Origin: an uncultured Prochlorococcus sp.
Lineage (GTDB): Bacteria; Cyanobacteriota; Cyanobacteriia; PCC-6307; Cyanobiaceae
NCBI GenBank assembly: GCA_902572075.1
Contig: CACGER010000001.1
Span: 104,627 to 168,626, forward strand
Reading direction: 5' to 3'
Length of the DNA stretch: 64,000 bases
Part shown: piece after piece, positions 22,031 to 35,227 of the stretch
Numbering within the stretch: position 1 is the stretch's first letter
Layout of the letters: every line of letters begins with the position of its first letter
The notes under the pieces: model-generated
Told to the model about the DNA's origin: nothing
Database searches by the model: none
What the model saw: only the letters and a program-made list of their open reading frames with translations
Translations under genes and position numbers: made by a program

Positions 22031-22353
22031 TTTTGATATTTACCAAATTGATCATTATACAAATCATCTTCGACTTCTTTACCAATAACAATATTCAAAT
22101 CGGACTTGGGATATGCTACACATAAAAGTGCAAAGCCCTTTTCCCTTAAATCATCATTTAATCCCATAGCATCTTCTTGATCTACAGATCCTTCCAATAT
22201 CATGGATGCACAATCTGTACAAACTCCTGAACAACAACTACTTGGTAAATCTATTCCATTCATTTTTGCCGCTGAAATAATATCTTGATCTTCAGAACAT
22301 AAAAAACTAAAAGTCTTTTGCTCAAATTGAACTTTGATATTGTATTCAGGCAT
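22027..22353 (-). CDS. 2Fe-2S ferredoxin (plant type)
   Basis: SSCCSGVCTDCASMILEG ... LLCVAYP cysteine pattern. Confidence 0.9.
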   Translation of the reverse strand: MPEYNIKVQFEQKTFSFLCSEDQDIISAAKMNGIDLPSSCCSGVCTDCASMILEGSVDQEDAMGLNDDLREKGFALLCVAYPKSDLNIVIGKEVEDDLYNDQFGKYQK

Positions 22354-22369
22354 ATCCTAAATCTTATTG

Positions 22370-23320
22370 CTAAACTGCAGAACCTCCCACAACCTCTAAT
22401 ATTTCTTGAGTAATAGCTGCTTGCCTAGCTTTGTTATAGGTTAGATTCAAAGAACTTGCTAATTCTTTAGCATTATCACTCGCATTATTCATAGCAGTCA
22501 TCCTGCAAGCGAGTTCTGAAGCTGCTGACTCTTGAAGAGCTCTTAGTACCTGATTCTGTAAATATAGTGGTAATAGGGAATCTAATAGTTGATCAGGACT
22601 TTGTTCAAAAACAATATCTGATGGCAACTTCTCAGAATCACTTTTTTCCATATTTGATTTTTCAACAAGTAACTTACTATCTTTTGTAGTCAACCTAAAA
22701 ATTTCATCGTTTTCCTCAGCAATTCCTTGAGGGTCAAGTGGCAATAGTGTTTGAACGACAGGAGCGCAGCTGACTAGAGTGATGAATTTCGTGTAAATAA
22801 TCTCCACCCTATCAGAATTTTCTGAGAGAAATTCAGCTAAAATTTCATTTGTTACTCCTTCAGAGTCCTTGACTGTGGGAACTTGTTCTAATTCTTTGAA
22901 AGTACTTTTAATTGAATATCTATCCTTCCTATTTAGAAAATATCCAATGGCTTTCTTCCCTACCAAAATTAAATTTGGCTGATACCCTTGTTTGACTAAT
23001 TCTGCGTATCTTATTTCTACCTTTTTTATTATATTTGTATTGTAACCACCGCATAAACCTCTATCCGCAGTTATGCAAACCAAAGTGATTCTCTTTACTT
23101 CTCTCTTAGATAATAGAGGAGAGTCAACAGCCTCAAATTGAACTCTAGATTGGATATTTTCTAAGACCCGTGCAAGTTTATCTGCAAAAGGTCTACTCTT
23201 AAGAACTTGATCTTGAGCTCTCCTAACTTTTGCAGCTGCAACAAGTCTCATTGCCTCCGTTATTTTTCTTGTATTTTTAACGGAAACTATTCTATCTCTA
23301 ATCTCTTTAAGATTTGCCAT
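22370..23320 (-). CDS. atpG: ATP synthase F1 subunit gamma
   Basis: RDRIVSVKNTRKITEAMRLVAAAKVRRAQ; DRGLCGGYN. Confidence 0.97.
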   Translation of the reverse strand: MANLKEIRDRIVSVKNTRKITEAMRLVAAAKVRRAQDQVLKSRPFADKLARVLENIQSRVQFEAVDSPLLSKREVKRITLVCITADRGLCGGYNTNIIKKVEIRYAELVKQGYQPNLILVGKKAIGYFLNRKDRYSIKSTFKELEQVPTVKDSEGVTNEILAEFLSENSDRVEIIYTKFITLVSCAPVVQTLLPLDPQGIAEENDEIFRLTTKDSKLLVEKSNMEKSDSEKLPSDIVFEQSPDQLLDSLLPLYLQNQVLRALQESAASELACRMTAMNNASDNAKELASSLNLTYNKARQAAITQEILEVVGGSAV

Positions 23321-23339
23321 GGTATCTCCTTAAATAAAT

Positions 23340-24869
<1,530 letters not shown>

Positions 24870-24887
24870 TTAGGGTTGATTTAAAAG

Positions 24888-25430
24888 TTACTTGGAAAGG
24901 GATAAGCCAAGTTTTCTAATTTGTGAAGCAAGTGAAGCATCAATTACTTTTGATCCTACACTGGCGACGAAACCACCAATAAGAGATGGGTCGATTTTAG
25001 TTACAAGTTCTAATTTTTCTGTTCCAGCAATATTGATGATCTTTTTGGTAATTAAACCTTTCTGTTCATCAGTAAGCTCGACTGCAGAAGTAACAGTTGC
25101 CAAAGCAATATTACTATTTTCTCGATAAATCTCTAAAAACCTATCAAGAATTGAAGTGAGGATTCCAATTCTTTGCCTATCGGCCAATAATTTTAAGAAA
25201 TTCAGTAAAGAAGAATTAACCTTATTTGAAAAAATTTCAATAATGATTTTCTTCTTAGCATCTGTCTCTAAAATGGGAGAGGATAATGCCTTCTCCAATT
25301 CAGGGGAATCATTTATTAATTCCAAAAGTTGTTTAACCTCAGAAACCATCTCTTCAATTTGCGAATTTTCATTCACAACTTGAAGTAATGCCTCTGCATA
25401 TGGTGTAGTAACTGAATTCAAAAGTGGCAT
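24888..25430 (-). CDS. atpH: ATP synthase F1 subunit delta
   Basis: Position in operon; DPSLIGGFVASVGSKVIDASLASQIRKL. Confidence 0.95.
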   Translation of the reverse strand: MPLLNSVTTPYAEALLQVVNENSQIEEMVSEVKQLLELINDSPELEKALSSPILETDAKKKIIIEIFSNKVNSSLLNFLKLLADRQRIGILTSILDRFLEIYRENSNIALATVTSAVELTDEQKGLITKKIINIAGTEKLELVTKIDPSLIGGFVASVGSKVIDASLASQIRKLGLSLSK

Positions 25431-25942
25431 TAGTTCACCTCAATATTGTTAATTGATTGAGTTACCAAATTTTCTTGTGTTGTTTTATCAAGTCGATTTG
25501 GGAGAGATTCTAAAGCTTTCTTAATTGCCAGTTCAACAGCTTCTTTTCTTAGTTGAGAAATTGCTCTGGATGCTTCAGAACTCTCATCAGAGATTGCACT
25601 TTGTTTAATTCGTGCCATCTCCTCTATCGCTTTTTTCTCACTTTCCATTCTGATTGATTCAGATCTTTTAAGAGAATCTGCTTTTATTTGAGAAGCTTTT
25701 TCTTCTGCTGAAGATAAATCTTTCTTCGCCTTTTCTAAAGCTTGAGTTGCATTTAGGAGTCGATCTTCAGCATCTTTTAATTCAAGAAGGATTCCTTCTC
25801 TCCTTTTTTGAAGCATTTTACCTAAGAAACCAGGCAAAAATTTATAAAGACCGAAAACCACTACAGCCCAATTGAGGATATTAGTTTCGAATAAATTGAA
25901 GTTCAATCCAAAACCTTCTGTAGCCAAAAGAGTTAAATTCAT
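25430..25942 (-). CDS. atpF: ATP synthase F0 subunit b
   Basis: N-terminal TM followed by long charged helix; operon position. Confidence 0.93.
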   Translation of the reverse strand: MNLTLLATEGFGLNFNLFETNILNWAVVVFGLYKFLPGFLGKMLQKRREGILLELKDAEDRLLNATQALEKAKKDLSSAEEKASQIKADSLKRSESIRMESEKKAIEEMARIKQSAISDESSEASRAISQLRKEAVELAIKKALESLPNRLDKTTQENLVTQSINNIEVN

Positions 25943-26400
25943 TTTTCTAGAATCAATCTATTAACAATAAGTTCGCTTAGATCATCAGCCTGTTTAGAAA
26001 GTTGATCACGAGCAGCGGACGTCTGACTTTCAATTTCTAGTCTTGCCTTTTCTTTTGAAGCATTTGCTTCATTATTAGCAAGTTCTAGTGCTTCTTTATA
26101 AAGCTTGTCAGACTCATTCTCAGCTTCGCTCACAATTCTTTGGGCTTCTGTACGAGCACTTTGAAGCTGAGTTAATAAATCAGCTTCTAATTTTTTAACC
26201 TCAGAAAGTTTATTTTTGGCTTCAATAATATTATTACTTACAAACTTTTCTCTTTTTTCTACAACATTGCCAACAGGCTTAAAAAAAAGAGAATTTAATA
26301 TGTAAGTAAGCGCAACTACTTGTATTGCCATTAGTGGCAAAGTGGCATTTATATCAAATAATCCACCTTCTGTAGCACCAAAAAAATTAAAGGCCAACAT
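25939..26400 (-). CDS. atpF': ATP synthase F0 subunit b'
   Basis: N-terminal TM plus coiled-coil; second b-type subunit typical of cyanobacteria. Confidence 0.92.
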   Translation of the reverse strand: MLAFNFFGATEGGLFDINATLPLMAIQVVALTYILNSLFFKPVGNVVEKREKFVSNNIIEAKNKLSEVKKLEADLLTQLQSARTEAQRIVSEAENESDKLYKEALELANNEANASKEKARLEIESQTSAARDQLSKQADDLSELIVNRLILEK

Positions 26401-26433
26401 ATGATTCAGTTGAAGTTAAAAAATTAAATTTGT

Positions 26434-26462
26434 ATATTGCTAATAAGAATTAGAAGCAATAT
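26434..26462 (-). other. Hairpin 6 nt downstream of the atpE stop codon
   Basis: ATATTG/CAATAT plus CTAAT/ATTAG arms (11 bp total, 3-nt bulge, 4-nt loop), readable on either strand. Confidence 0.65.
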
Positions 26463-26468
26463 TAACTT

Positions 26469-26732
<264 letters not shown>

Positions 26733-26792
26733 TTAATACTTGTGATAATCTTTGTTGTCATACACGCTTGGACATCCTTTGTTTTAAGAATG

Positions 26793-26811
26793 GGTCTGAT
26801 ATTTTCAGACC
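26793..26811 (-). other. Hairpin in the atpB-atpE intergenic region
   Basis: GGTCTGA-N5-TCAGACC perfect inverted repeat. Confidence 0.65.
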
Positions 26812-26838
26812 TACGCGATTAGATATTTTGCCAGATTA

Positions 26839-26861
26839 CAGACACTTTGTAAAAGCGTCTG
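26839..26861 (-). other. Second hairpin in the atpB-atpE intergenic region
   Basis: CAGACGC...GTGTCTG in minus-strand RNA, 7 bp including one G-U. Confidence 0.5.
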
Positions 26862-26878
26862 AATGTATCAGAAAACAG

Positions 26879-27604
26879 CTAATGATGTTCTTCAACAGCT
26901 TCTCCAATGTAGTAGGCCGCCAAAGTTGCAAAAATCAATGCCTGAATTGCACTAGTAAATAATCCTAGGAACATAACAGGTATTGGGAGAATTAGTGGAA
27001 CTAAAAAAACTAGAACACCAACAACAAGTTCATCAGCCAAAATATTTCCAAATAGCCTGAAAGAGAGTGATAAAGGTTTCGTAAAGTCCTCTAGTATTTT
27101 GAAAGGAAGCATAATAGGAGTTGGGTGAACGTAGTATTCGAAATATCTCCATCCCTTGTTACTTAAACCTGCGTAGAAATAAGAAAGTGAAACCAATAAA
27201 GCCAAGGCTATAGTTGTATTAATGTCTGCAGTAGGTGCTCCTAATTCTCCACTTGGTAACTTAATCAATCTCCAAGGAATTAAAGCCCCTCCCCAATTAC
27301 TAACAAAGACGAATAAAAATAAAGTACCTATAAATGGCATCCAATCTCTATAAACTTTTTCACCTATTTGAGTCCTAGCAAGATCTCTTATGTAATCCCA
27401 TAGGAACTCAAGCAAGTTTTGAAGGCCTTTAGGATCATTTTCCATTTTTTTAGTTCCTAAAGAAATAAAAACTAATAATGCTCCTAATAAAATCCAAGAT
27501 GTTAAAAATACCTGCCCATGAAGTCTGATATTTCCAATTTGCCAATAAAGATGTTGACCAACTTCTAATGCTGCAAAATTTGTTAGCAAGGAATTAAAAA
27601 ACAT
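26879..27604 (-). CDS. atpB: ATP synthase F0 subunit a
   Basis: [45 protein letters not shown]. Confidence 0.97.
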   Translation of the reverse strand: MFFNSLLTNFAALEVGQHLYWQIGNIRLHGQVFLTSWILLGALLVFISLGTKKMENDPKGLQNLLEFLWDYIRDLARTQIGEKVYRDWMPFIGTLFLFVFVSNWGGALIPWRLIKLPSGELGAPTADINTTIALALLVSLSYFYAGLSNKGWRYFEYYVHPTPIMLPFKILEDFTKPLSLSFRLFGNILADELVVGVLVFLVPLILPIPVMFLGLFTSAIQALIFATLAAYYIGEAVEEHH

Positions 27605-27626
27605 TTGTTTTGAAAAAAAAATTTAC

Positions 27627-28103
27627 TTAAGAACGTGAAAAATAAAAAATGAGTGAAGGTTTATAAATGAAAAACCCTATCATTGCAGGAAAAATCTCCA
27701 AAGATCCTAGCTTGCTCGCAAAAATAAAGAGGCAAACTGGAACTAATAGTTGCAATTTTGATACACCTGATGATTCTTTACCAAGTTTCCCAATACTTTT
27801 AGCAAGCAAACGTAGGTAAAAAATGCCAGCAATTGCACCAATAAAAATACTAAAACCAAAAGTAAATCCTAGAAAAATTCCAGTTATTGATGCTAATAAA
27901 ATAGAAACAATAAAAGTAATTCCAAAAATTGTTAATTGCAATTTTGTGTATTCATCATTCTTAGAAAGCAAAATATCTATTTGATTGGCAATGCCAGATT
28001 TACTTTCTTTGATGATCGAAGTTTTCAGGAATTTAGGAAATTGAACATTCTCATTAGAAGGATGCTCAAGTTTTTTTCTATTTGAGTCCACTGATGTGAA
28101 CAT
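27627..28103 (-). CDS. atp1: ATP synthase protein I
   Basis: Multi-TM protein at the head of the atp operon. Confidence 0.8.
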   Translation of the reverse strand: MFTSVDSNRKKLEHPSNENVQFPKFLKTSIIKESKSGIANQIDILLSKNDEYTKLQLTIFGITFIVSILLASITGIFLGFTFGFSIFIGAIAGIFYLRLLAKSIGKLGKESSGVSKLQLLVPVCLFIFASKLGSLEIFPAMIGFFIYKPSLIFYFSRS

Positions 28104-28370
28104 AGTTTAGAAACCCTCTCTAAATGGTTTGAAGTAAGTATATAAACTCACGGAATCTATCACGGAGAGGGGTCTTTTAGCTAGTTTTTTTCTATAAAAA
28201 ATTAATTCTTAAGATTTATGATGAATCTGTAGATCATTTTTTACTTTATTCTTCAAAAATAAAATTTATGAAGAGTCATTTTTAGAATTGCTTTAACACT
28301 TTAAAACTTTAATAAAAGACTTGGCAAAATCTAAATTAAACGTCTCAATAGTACATATACATATAAAAAA

Positions 28371-29606
28371 TTGGAGATAAGTCAAGAAAAAATAAAATAT
28401 ACAAAAATTTCTAAAAGAAAAAAAACTATTAGTTCTAATTACAAAAAAAATCTACGCAATTTAACAGAGTTTATTTTTCCCTTACCATGGACCATATGGC
28501 CTTATGAGGCAAAAATCCTCATTATCCTCATTGGCATTTGGTCAATATTAGGAATATGCATACTAGGATCATCAAGTTGGTGGTTGGCTAGTAGGGAAAT
28601 GGGAAATTGGGCTTACTTTTTAAAAAAGCAAATTACTTGGACAATTCCAGGAATTGGTCTATTTTATTTTATTCTTAATACAAACATTAGAAATCTCTTA
28701 AAGTTTTCAAGAATTATTTTTTATTTTTTATTCTTTTTGATTTTCCTTACCAACTTTACTGGAATTACAGTTAATGGATCCTCAAGATGGCTAGTTCTTG
28801 GCAGTTTACGTCTGCAACCATCTGAATTAATTAAACCTTTTCTAATTCTAGAGGCTTCTAATCTTTTCGCACATTGGAATCTAGTAAAGAATGATAAAAA
28901 ATTAATTTCAATAATATCCTTTGGTTTATTAATTTTTTTAATACTAAAACAGCCTAATTTAAGTACTGCATCATTAACTGGAATTCTTCTTTGGGTAATG
29001 GGTTTATGCGGAGGTGTAAAACTTAGCTCTCTTTGCTCATTTGCTTCAATAGGATTCATTACTGGATGTATTAGCATCCTTAATAACGAATATCAAAAAC
29101 TTAGAGTTACTTCATTTATAAATCCTTGGAAAGATCAACAGGAAAGTGGATTTCAATTGGTTCAGAGTTTATTAGCTATTGGTACAGGTGGTCTATTTGG
29201 CAAAGGTTTTGGACTGTCTATACAAAAATTACAATATCTACCCTTCATGTATACAGATTTTATTTTTGCCATTTTTGCGGAAGAATTTGGTTTATTGGGG
29301 TGTACTTTATTCTTAGGATTTTTAGCAATATTCTCTTATATAAGCTTAAGAATTAGTCTTAAGTGCAGGAACAATTATACAAAATTAGTTGCTATCGGAT
29401 GTGGTGTATTGTTGACAGGTCAATCTATTATGCATATTGCTGTAGCAACAGGTTCAATGCCTACTACAGGGTTACCACTACCTTTCATTAGTTATGGTGG
29501 AAATTCATTAATAGCGTCTTATTTTATTGCAGGGATGTTAGTGAGATGTTCATTAGAGTCAACAGGATTCATTGGTATGATTAGTACACGAAAGACTCTT
29601 AATTAG
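28371..29606 (+). CDS. FtsW/RodA/SpoVE family cell-cycle protein, probable TTG start
   Basis: SSRWLVLGSLRLQPSELIKP; GLPLPFISYGGNSLIASY. Confidence 0.9.
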   Translation: MEISQEKIKYTKISKRKKTISSNYKKNLRNLTEFIFPLPWTIWPYEAKILIILIGIWSILGICILGSSSWWLASREMGNWAYFLKKQITWTIPGIGLFYFILNTNIRNLLKFSRIIFYFLFFLIFLTNFTGITVNGSSRWLVLGSLRLQPSELIKPFLILEASNLFAHWNLVKNDKKLISIISFGLLIFLILKQPNLSTASLTGILLWVMGLCGGVKLSSLCSFASIGFITGCISILNNEYQKLRVTSFINPWKDQQESGFQLVQSLLAIGTGGLFGKGFGLSIQKLQYLPFMYTDFIFAIFAEEFGLLGCTLFLGFLAIFSYISLRISLKCRNNYTKLVAIGCGVLLTGQSIMHIAVATGSMPTTGLPLPFISYGGNSLIASYFIAGMLVRCSLESTGFIGMISTRKTLN

Positions 29607-29688
29607 TTAGAATTTAAAGGATTGAATTCAAGCTATCGAATCATTTAATTTAGTTATTTCAGAATTATCTCAAAAGGGTAATCTGCTT

Positions 29689-30345
29689 ATGCAGAATGGT
29701 CTTAATAGTCCTGGTCCATTTACTATATTTTTGGTTTTCAGCGCAGGACTTTTAACAAGTCTTGGGCCATGTTCATTATCATTACTGCCAGTGACAATTG
29801 CTTATATAGGCGGAACAGAGAAAAATAAATTTAAACTTATTAGTTTTTCAGGAGGAATAGTTTTTTCGCTTGTTGCACTGGGGGCTGTAAGTGGGTTCTT
29901 AGGTAAAATATATGGGCAAATTCCATCCTATTACACTTCATTTGTTGCCCTAATAGCAATAATAATGGGTTTAAATTTATTAGGAATTCTAAAGTTTCAG
30001 TTTCCGAATGGACCTGATTTAAAAATAATTGAAGATAAAATACCAACATTTATAGCGCCTTTTGCAATAGGGACTACTTTTGGACTGGCTTCTTCACCTT
30101 GCATTACTCCAGTTTTAGCAACTCTTTTGGCTTGGGTATCGCAAGCTAAAAACCCGATAATATCTATTATTTTTTTATTTTTCTTTGGGATAGGCCAAGT
30201 AACTCCATTAATTATTGCAGGAGCTACTGCAGAAAACTTAAAGCAATTTTTAGCTCTTAGAAAATTTAGTCAAATAATTCCCACTTTAAGTGGGATATTT
30301 TTAGTTTCCCTAGGGTTATTAAATTTATTTTCAAATTGGATTTAA
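29689..30345 (+). CDS. ccdA: Cytochrome c biogenesis protein CcdA
   Basis: SLGPCSLSLLPVTIAYIGG; ASSPCITPVLATLL paired Cys-Pro TM motifs. Confidence 0.92.
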   Translation: MQNGLNSPGPFTIFLVFSAGLLTSLGPCSLSLLPVTIAYIGGTEKNKFKLISFSGGIVFSLVALGAVSGFLGKIYGQIPSYYTSFVALIAIIMGLNLLGILKFQFPNGPDLKIIEDKIPTFIAPFAIGTTFGLASSPCITPVLATLLAWVSQAKNPIISIIFLFFFGIGQVTPLIIAGATAENLKQFLALRKFSQIIPTLSGIFLVSLGLLNLFSNWI

Positions 30346-31632
30346 ATGATTTTTTTTAAGAATCTAATTTTAAAAATATCAAGTTTAAGATTCGCTATAT
30401 CGCTGATAATCTTTATTGCTATTGCCAGTGGAATAGGTACTTTTATACCTCAAGATAGTAATAATAAATTCTATATTGATAATTTCGATAGTGCTCCCAT
30501 TTTTGGATTTTTAGATGGAGAAAAAGTCTTAAAACTTCAATTGGACCATATATATACAAGCTTTTGGTTTTTATTTACATTAATTCTTCTTTGCATTTCT
30601 CTGGCAGCTTGTAGTTTCAGGAGGCAAATTCCTTCATTAAAAGCTTCATTAAAATGGATTGAATATAAGAGCGAAAAAAAATTTAGCAAACTGCAACTAA
30701 CTACAAGTCATCCAATCAATCAAGATGGAGAACATATATCAAAAGTAGATTTATTACTTAAAAAAAAAGGATGGAAAACATACAAATTTAATAGTCATAT
30801 TTCTGCAAGAAAGGGATTAATTGGAAAAATCGGTCCTTTAGTTGTGCATATCGGATTAATAGTCTTACTTATAGGTTCAGCATATGGAAGTTTTACAAGT
30901 CAATCAAAAGAACAATATTTACTGCCTGGAGAAACTTTAGATCTTGTTAATGAGAGCACAAACTCAAAAGCCAACGTAAAATTAGTCGATTTTTCTATAG
31001 AACGTGAAAGTGATGGTCTGCCCAAACAGTTTATTTCAAAATTAAATTTTTCTTCTGAAGATCTAAATTTAAATGAAATAAAAACAACCAAAGTTAATCA
31101 CCCAATCAGGTTTAAAGGATTAACTATTTATCAAGCAGATTGGGCAATATCAAATGTTGTTTTAGAAATAGATAATATCCTTTATCAATTACAATTAAGG
31201 GAGATTCCAGAAATTGGCAATCAAGTTTGGGGAGTTTTAGTTGAATTAGGATCGGAGACTAAAAAAAATTTCCTTTTAACAATAGATAATGAAAACGGTC
31301 CACTGAAAATTTCGAATATAGAAAATTTTTCAGGGAATAATCTATATATCAATGACGATCCTTTAGAAGTTAACTCTTCAAAATTATCTCTGAAAAAAAT
31401 AATCCCTAGCAGTGGATTAATAATTAAAAATGATCCGTCTATACCATTTATTTACTTTTCTTTTATCTTAATAATTTTTGGAACAATAATAAGTCTTATA
31501 CCAACTAACCAATTATGGATTCTGGTAAATAAAGAATCACAAAAGTTATCTATTGGAGGCCTTAGTAATAAAAATCTAGTTGGTTTTAAAAAAGAATTTT
31601 TTAAATTATCAGACGAAATAAAAAATTTTTAA
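30346..31632 (+). CDS. ccs1: Cytochrome c biogenesis protein Ccs1/ResB
   Basis: [24 protein letters not shown]; immediately downstream of ccdA. Confidence 0.92.
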   Translation: MIFFKNLILKISSLRFAISLIIFIAIASGIGTFIPQDSNNKFYIDNFDSAPIFGFLDGEKVLKLQLDHIYTSFWFLFTLILLCISLAACSFRRQIPSLKASLKWIEYKSEKKFSKLQLTTSHPINQDGEHISKVDLLLKKKGWKTYKFNSHISARKGLIGKIGPLVVHIGLIVLLIGSAYGSFTSQSKEQYLLPGETLDLVNESTNSKANVKLVDFSIERESDGLPKQFISKLNFSSEDLNLNEIKTTKVNHPIRFKGLTIYQADWAISNVVLEIDNILYQLQLREIPEIGNQVWGVLVELGSETKKNFLLTIDNENGPLKISNIENFSGNNLYINDDPLEVNSSKLSLKKIIPSSGLIIKNDPSIPFIYFSFILIIFGTIISLIPTNQLWILVNKESQKLSIGGLSNKNLVGFKKEFFKLSDEIKNF

Positions 31633-32039
31633 TTTCTTTTCTGCCCACTGAAAATATCTAACTGCATAGAAACATTCCCTCTGGGGTTAAATGCAGCATT
31701 TAAATGTATCCAGTGAGGTGAACCTTCATTCACTAAATCATCCATAATTCTATTCACAACTTCCTCATGTGATATTTTTATATCCCTAAAATTATTAATA
31801 TAAAGCTTTAAAGACTTCAACTCATAGACTTTCAAATTAGGTTGATAAATAATATTTAGCTTTGCAAAATCTGGATAACCAGAAAAGGGGCACTTACATG
31901 TAAATTCAGGTAGCTGAATAGAAATTTCATAAATTCTTTTCTTATTTGGATTATCGAAACAAATTATTTTTGATTCTTCAATAATTCTTTCACCATAGAG
32001 CGGTCTTTGAGTCGAATCTTCTAATTTAGCTGTACTCAT
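31629..32039 (-). CDS. queF: NADPH-dependent 7-cyano-7-deazaguanine reductase
   Basis: [32 protein letters not shown]. Confidence 0.95.
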   Translation of the reverse strand: MSTAKLEDSTQRPLYGERIIEESKIICFDNPNKKRIYEISIQLPEFTCKCPFSGYPDFAKLNIIYQPNLKVYELKSLKLYINNFRDIKISHEEVVNRIMDDLVNEGSPHWIHLNAAFNPRGNVSMQLDIFSGQKRN

Positions 32040-32228
32040 TTTTAGTAGAACTTTTTTACTAAACCTATATAAAAACTATATATAAAGATAAAAATTCGCA
32101 AAAGTATCAAGAAATCTAAGTATTACAATTGACTAAGTCAAAAGATGTTAAATCTTATTTTTGTATCAATAGTAACATTCATAATGTGCGCCGAAAGGTT
32201 TAGATGTGTTTAGTTCAATAAAAAATTA

Positions 32229-32474
32229 ATGGACATTTGTTTGATAACCATCGATAACAATCTGAATAAATCCCTTCAACCAAAAACTGCAATTGGAATG
32301 TTATGGCTTCAAACACACTTTGAGAATGATCAGTGGGAAGCGTTGTCAAATAGTACAGTAATAATTTCTGAAGAAAATTCCCAACTATTAATTGAAGACG
32401 CCTCCAATGCAGGCCTTAATGTTGAATGTTTTTCTGATATTTCAATGTTGGATGTTTTCCCAAAAAACAATTAA
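32229..32474 (+). CDS. Conserved hypothetical protein upstream of glnB
   Basis: 81 aa ORF, co-directional with glnB, 24 bp gap. Confidence 0.7.
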   Translation: MDICLITIDNNLNKSLQPKTAIGMLWLQTHFENDQWEALSNSTVIISEENSQLLIEDASNAGLNVECFSDISMLDVFPKNN

Positions 32475-32837
<363 letters not shown>

Positions 32838-32838
32838 T

Positions 32839-33651
32839 TCAAAGAGTTTCTTTTACTAAATTTTGTATATATTCACTATTAATACTTTTATTTGATTGAC
32901 TTCCTAAGGTCATCCAAGCTAGATATTCGTGATTCCCAGCAGGACCTACCAGCGGAGAAGCTATCAAATTCTTAATATTCCATTGGAAATTCTTAGCAGC
33001 ATAGATAACAGACTCTATAGCCTCAGTATGGAATTTAGGATTGCGAACAACACCTCCTTTACTGACTTTATCTTTACCTACCTCAAATTGGGGTTTAATT
33101 AAAAATATTCCCTCAATACAATCACCTTCCAATAAATTACCAATAGATTTAAAAACTAACTTTAATGAAATAAAAGACAAATCAGCAACAACAAAATTTG
33201 GCAATTCATTACTTCTAGATAAAAGATCATTAGGTTTTAAATTTCGAATATTAGTTCGTTCAAAAAGTATAACTTTTGGGTTATTTCTAATCTTCCATGC
33301 AGTTTGTCCATAACCAACATCTATCCCATAAACTAACTTTGCGCCTTGTTGCAATAAGCAATCAGTAAATCCCCCAGTAGAGATTCCTGCGTCAATACAT
33401 ATTTTGTCTTTTACTTTAATTTCAAGTTTTTTAAATGCCTCCAATAATTTTTCGCCGCCCCTTGATACAAACATAGGCGCGGAATCAATAAAAAACTCAG
33501 ATCCAATTAATACTTGTTGTCCAGGTTTATCCAATACTTTCCCATTGATATCCCTAACCTTGCCCGCAAGAATTAAACCTTGGGCTTTTTGACGAGTTTC
33601 ACATAAACCTTTATTTAGAAGATAAAGATCTAATCTACTTTTTTTAATCAT
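32839..33651 (-). CDS. tlyA: TlyA family rRNA (cytidine-2'-O)-methyltransferase
   Basis: S4-like N-terminus SRLDLYLLNKGLCETRQKAQGLILAG; DAGISTGGFTDCLLQQGA. Confidence 0.9.
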   Translation of the reverse strand: MIKKSRLDLYLLNKGLCETRQKAQGLILAGKVRDINGKVLDKPGQQVLIGSEFFIDSAPMFVSRGGEKLLEAFKKLEIKVKDKICIDAGISTGGFTDCLLQQGAKLVYGIDVGYGQTAWKIRNNPKVILFERTNIRNLKPNDLLSRSNELPNFVVADLSFISLKLVFKSIGNLLEGDCIEGIFLIKPQFEVGKDKVSKGGVVRNPKFHTEAIESVIYAAKNFQWNIKNLIASPLVGPAGNHEYLAWMTLGSQSNKSINSEYIQNLVKETL

Positions 33652-33931
33652 ATATTAATCAATAAAAAAAGACTGAATAATGAACTTCTATAAGATTAAG
33701 ATCCAAATTCTTTAATACCTTTCAATTTTAAATAAGAACTAAAAAATTACCCATGATTAACTAAGGAATATATGCAAACATTTTTATATTTAAGCTTTTT
33801 TATTAGCCAGAAAAATGTTACATAGGAAAATAATAATCAGTCAAATATGTTCAATGGCAAGTACATCTTTAAAGGTATAGGGCAATAATTCGATTTTGTT
33901 ATAAAGTTTAAATTGATAATAAATAAAAATT

Positions 33932-35227
33932 GTGATCGAGCGTTACACATTACCCGAAATGGGGAAAATCTGGACTGAAAGCGCAAAATTCCAGAGTTGG
34001 CTTAAGGTTGAAATAGCGGCATGTGAAGCAAATTTTTCCCTCGGGAAAATCCCTGAGAATGCCATGAAAGAGATACGTTCAAATGCAAAGTTTGATGAAT
34101 CTAGAATTATAGAAATTGAGAAAGAAGTTAAACATGATGTCATAGCATTTCTTACAAGCGTTAATGAATTTGTAGGAGATTCAGGAAGATACATACATGT
34201 TGGTATGACCAGTAGTGATGTACTTGATACTGGCTTATCTCTTCAGTTAGTAGATTCTTGCGAATTGTTATTAGAAGAAATTGAGAACCTAGAAAATGAG
34301 GTCAGATTATTAGCAAGGAAGCATAAAAATACATTAATGATTGGCAGATCTCATGCAATTCATGGGGAGCCAATTTCCTTCGGTTTTAAACTTGCTGGAT
34401 GGTTAGCAGAAATAATAAGGAACAAAAAAAGATTGTTAACTCTGAAAGATTCTATAGCAATTGGACAAATAAGTGGAGCAATGGGAACTTACGCTAATAC
34501 AAATCCTAAAGTAGAACAAATAACTTGTGATTTGCTCGGCTTAAAACCTGACACAGCAAGTACGCAGGTTATATCAAGAGACAGACATGCAGAATATGTT
34601 CAAACTATTGCACTAGTTGGCGCTTCTTTAGATAGATTCGCAACTGAAATAAGAAATTTACAAAGAACTGATGTTTTAGAAGTAGAGGAGGGCTTTACAA
34701 AAGGGCAAAAAGGGAGTTCTGCTATGCCTCATAAAAGAAATCCTATTCGAAGTGAAAGAGTAAGTGGTTTAGCAAGAATTCTGAGGAGTTTCGTTATAAC
34801 AGCACTTGAAAATGTTCCACTTTGGCACGAAAGAGATATAAGCCATAGTTCAAATGAACGTATCATGCTACCTGACGTATCAATCTGCTTGCATTTTATG
34901 CTCAGGGAAATGCAAGATATAGTAAGCAATTTAGAAGTTTATCCAAAAAATATGCTCAAAAATTTAAATATATATGGTGGTGTAATCTTTAGTCAGAGAG
35001 TTTTACTTTTGCTTGTAGAAAAGGGCTTGTCTAGAGAAAAAGCTTATAGTTTAGTACAAAAAAATGCGCATCAGGCCTGGAATACTCAGAATGGGAATTT
35101 CAAACAAAATATAGAGAGAGATAATGAAATTATGGATTTTATTGATCAAAGTGACTTAGAAGAATGTTTTAATCCTTCAATTCATCTTAATAATTTAAGT
35201 GTAATATGGGAGAAGTTAGGTATCTAG
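33932..35227 (+). CDS. purB: Adenylosuccinate lyase, GTG start
   Basis: GSSAMPHKRNPIRSERVSGLAR; GMTSSDVLDTG. Confidence 0.97.
   Translation: MIERYTLPEMGKIWTESAKFQSWLKVEIAACEANFSLGKIPENAMKEIRSNAKFDESRIIEIEKEVKHDVIAFLTSVNEFVGDSGRYIHVGMTSSDVLDTGLSLQLVDSCELLLEEIENLENEVRLLARKHKNTLMIGRSHAIHGEPISFGFKLAGWLAEIIRNKKRLLTLKDSIAIGQISGAMGTYANTNPKVEQITCDLLGLKPDTASTQVISRDRHAEYVQTIALVGASLDRFATEIRNLQRTDVLEVEEGFTKGQKGSSAMPHKRNPIRSERVSGLARILRSFVITALENVPLWHERDISHSSNERIMLPDVSICLHFMLREMQDIVSNLEVYPKNMLKNLNIYGGVIFSQRVLLLLVEKGLSREKAYSLVQKNAHQAWNTQNGNFKQNIERDNEIMDFIDQSDLEECFNPSIHLNNLSVIWEKLGI

Noticed and set aside
26768-26962. Plus-strand ORF across the atpB-atpE gap
   Set aside because: Antisense to atpB and to the intergenic hairpins; no homology recognised.
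32041-32063. TTTAGTA-N9-TACTAAA inverted repeat just before queF, considered as a preQ1 riboswitch remnant
   Set aside because: Weak A/T-only style stem; none of the preQ1-I conserved elements are visible in the leader.
32163-32176. NtcA-like site GTA-N8-AAC upstream of the glnB region
   Set aside because: One mismatch to GTA-N8-TAC and no convincing -10 at the expected distance; too weak in AT-rich DNA.
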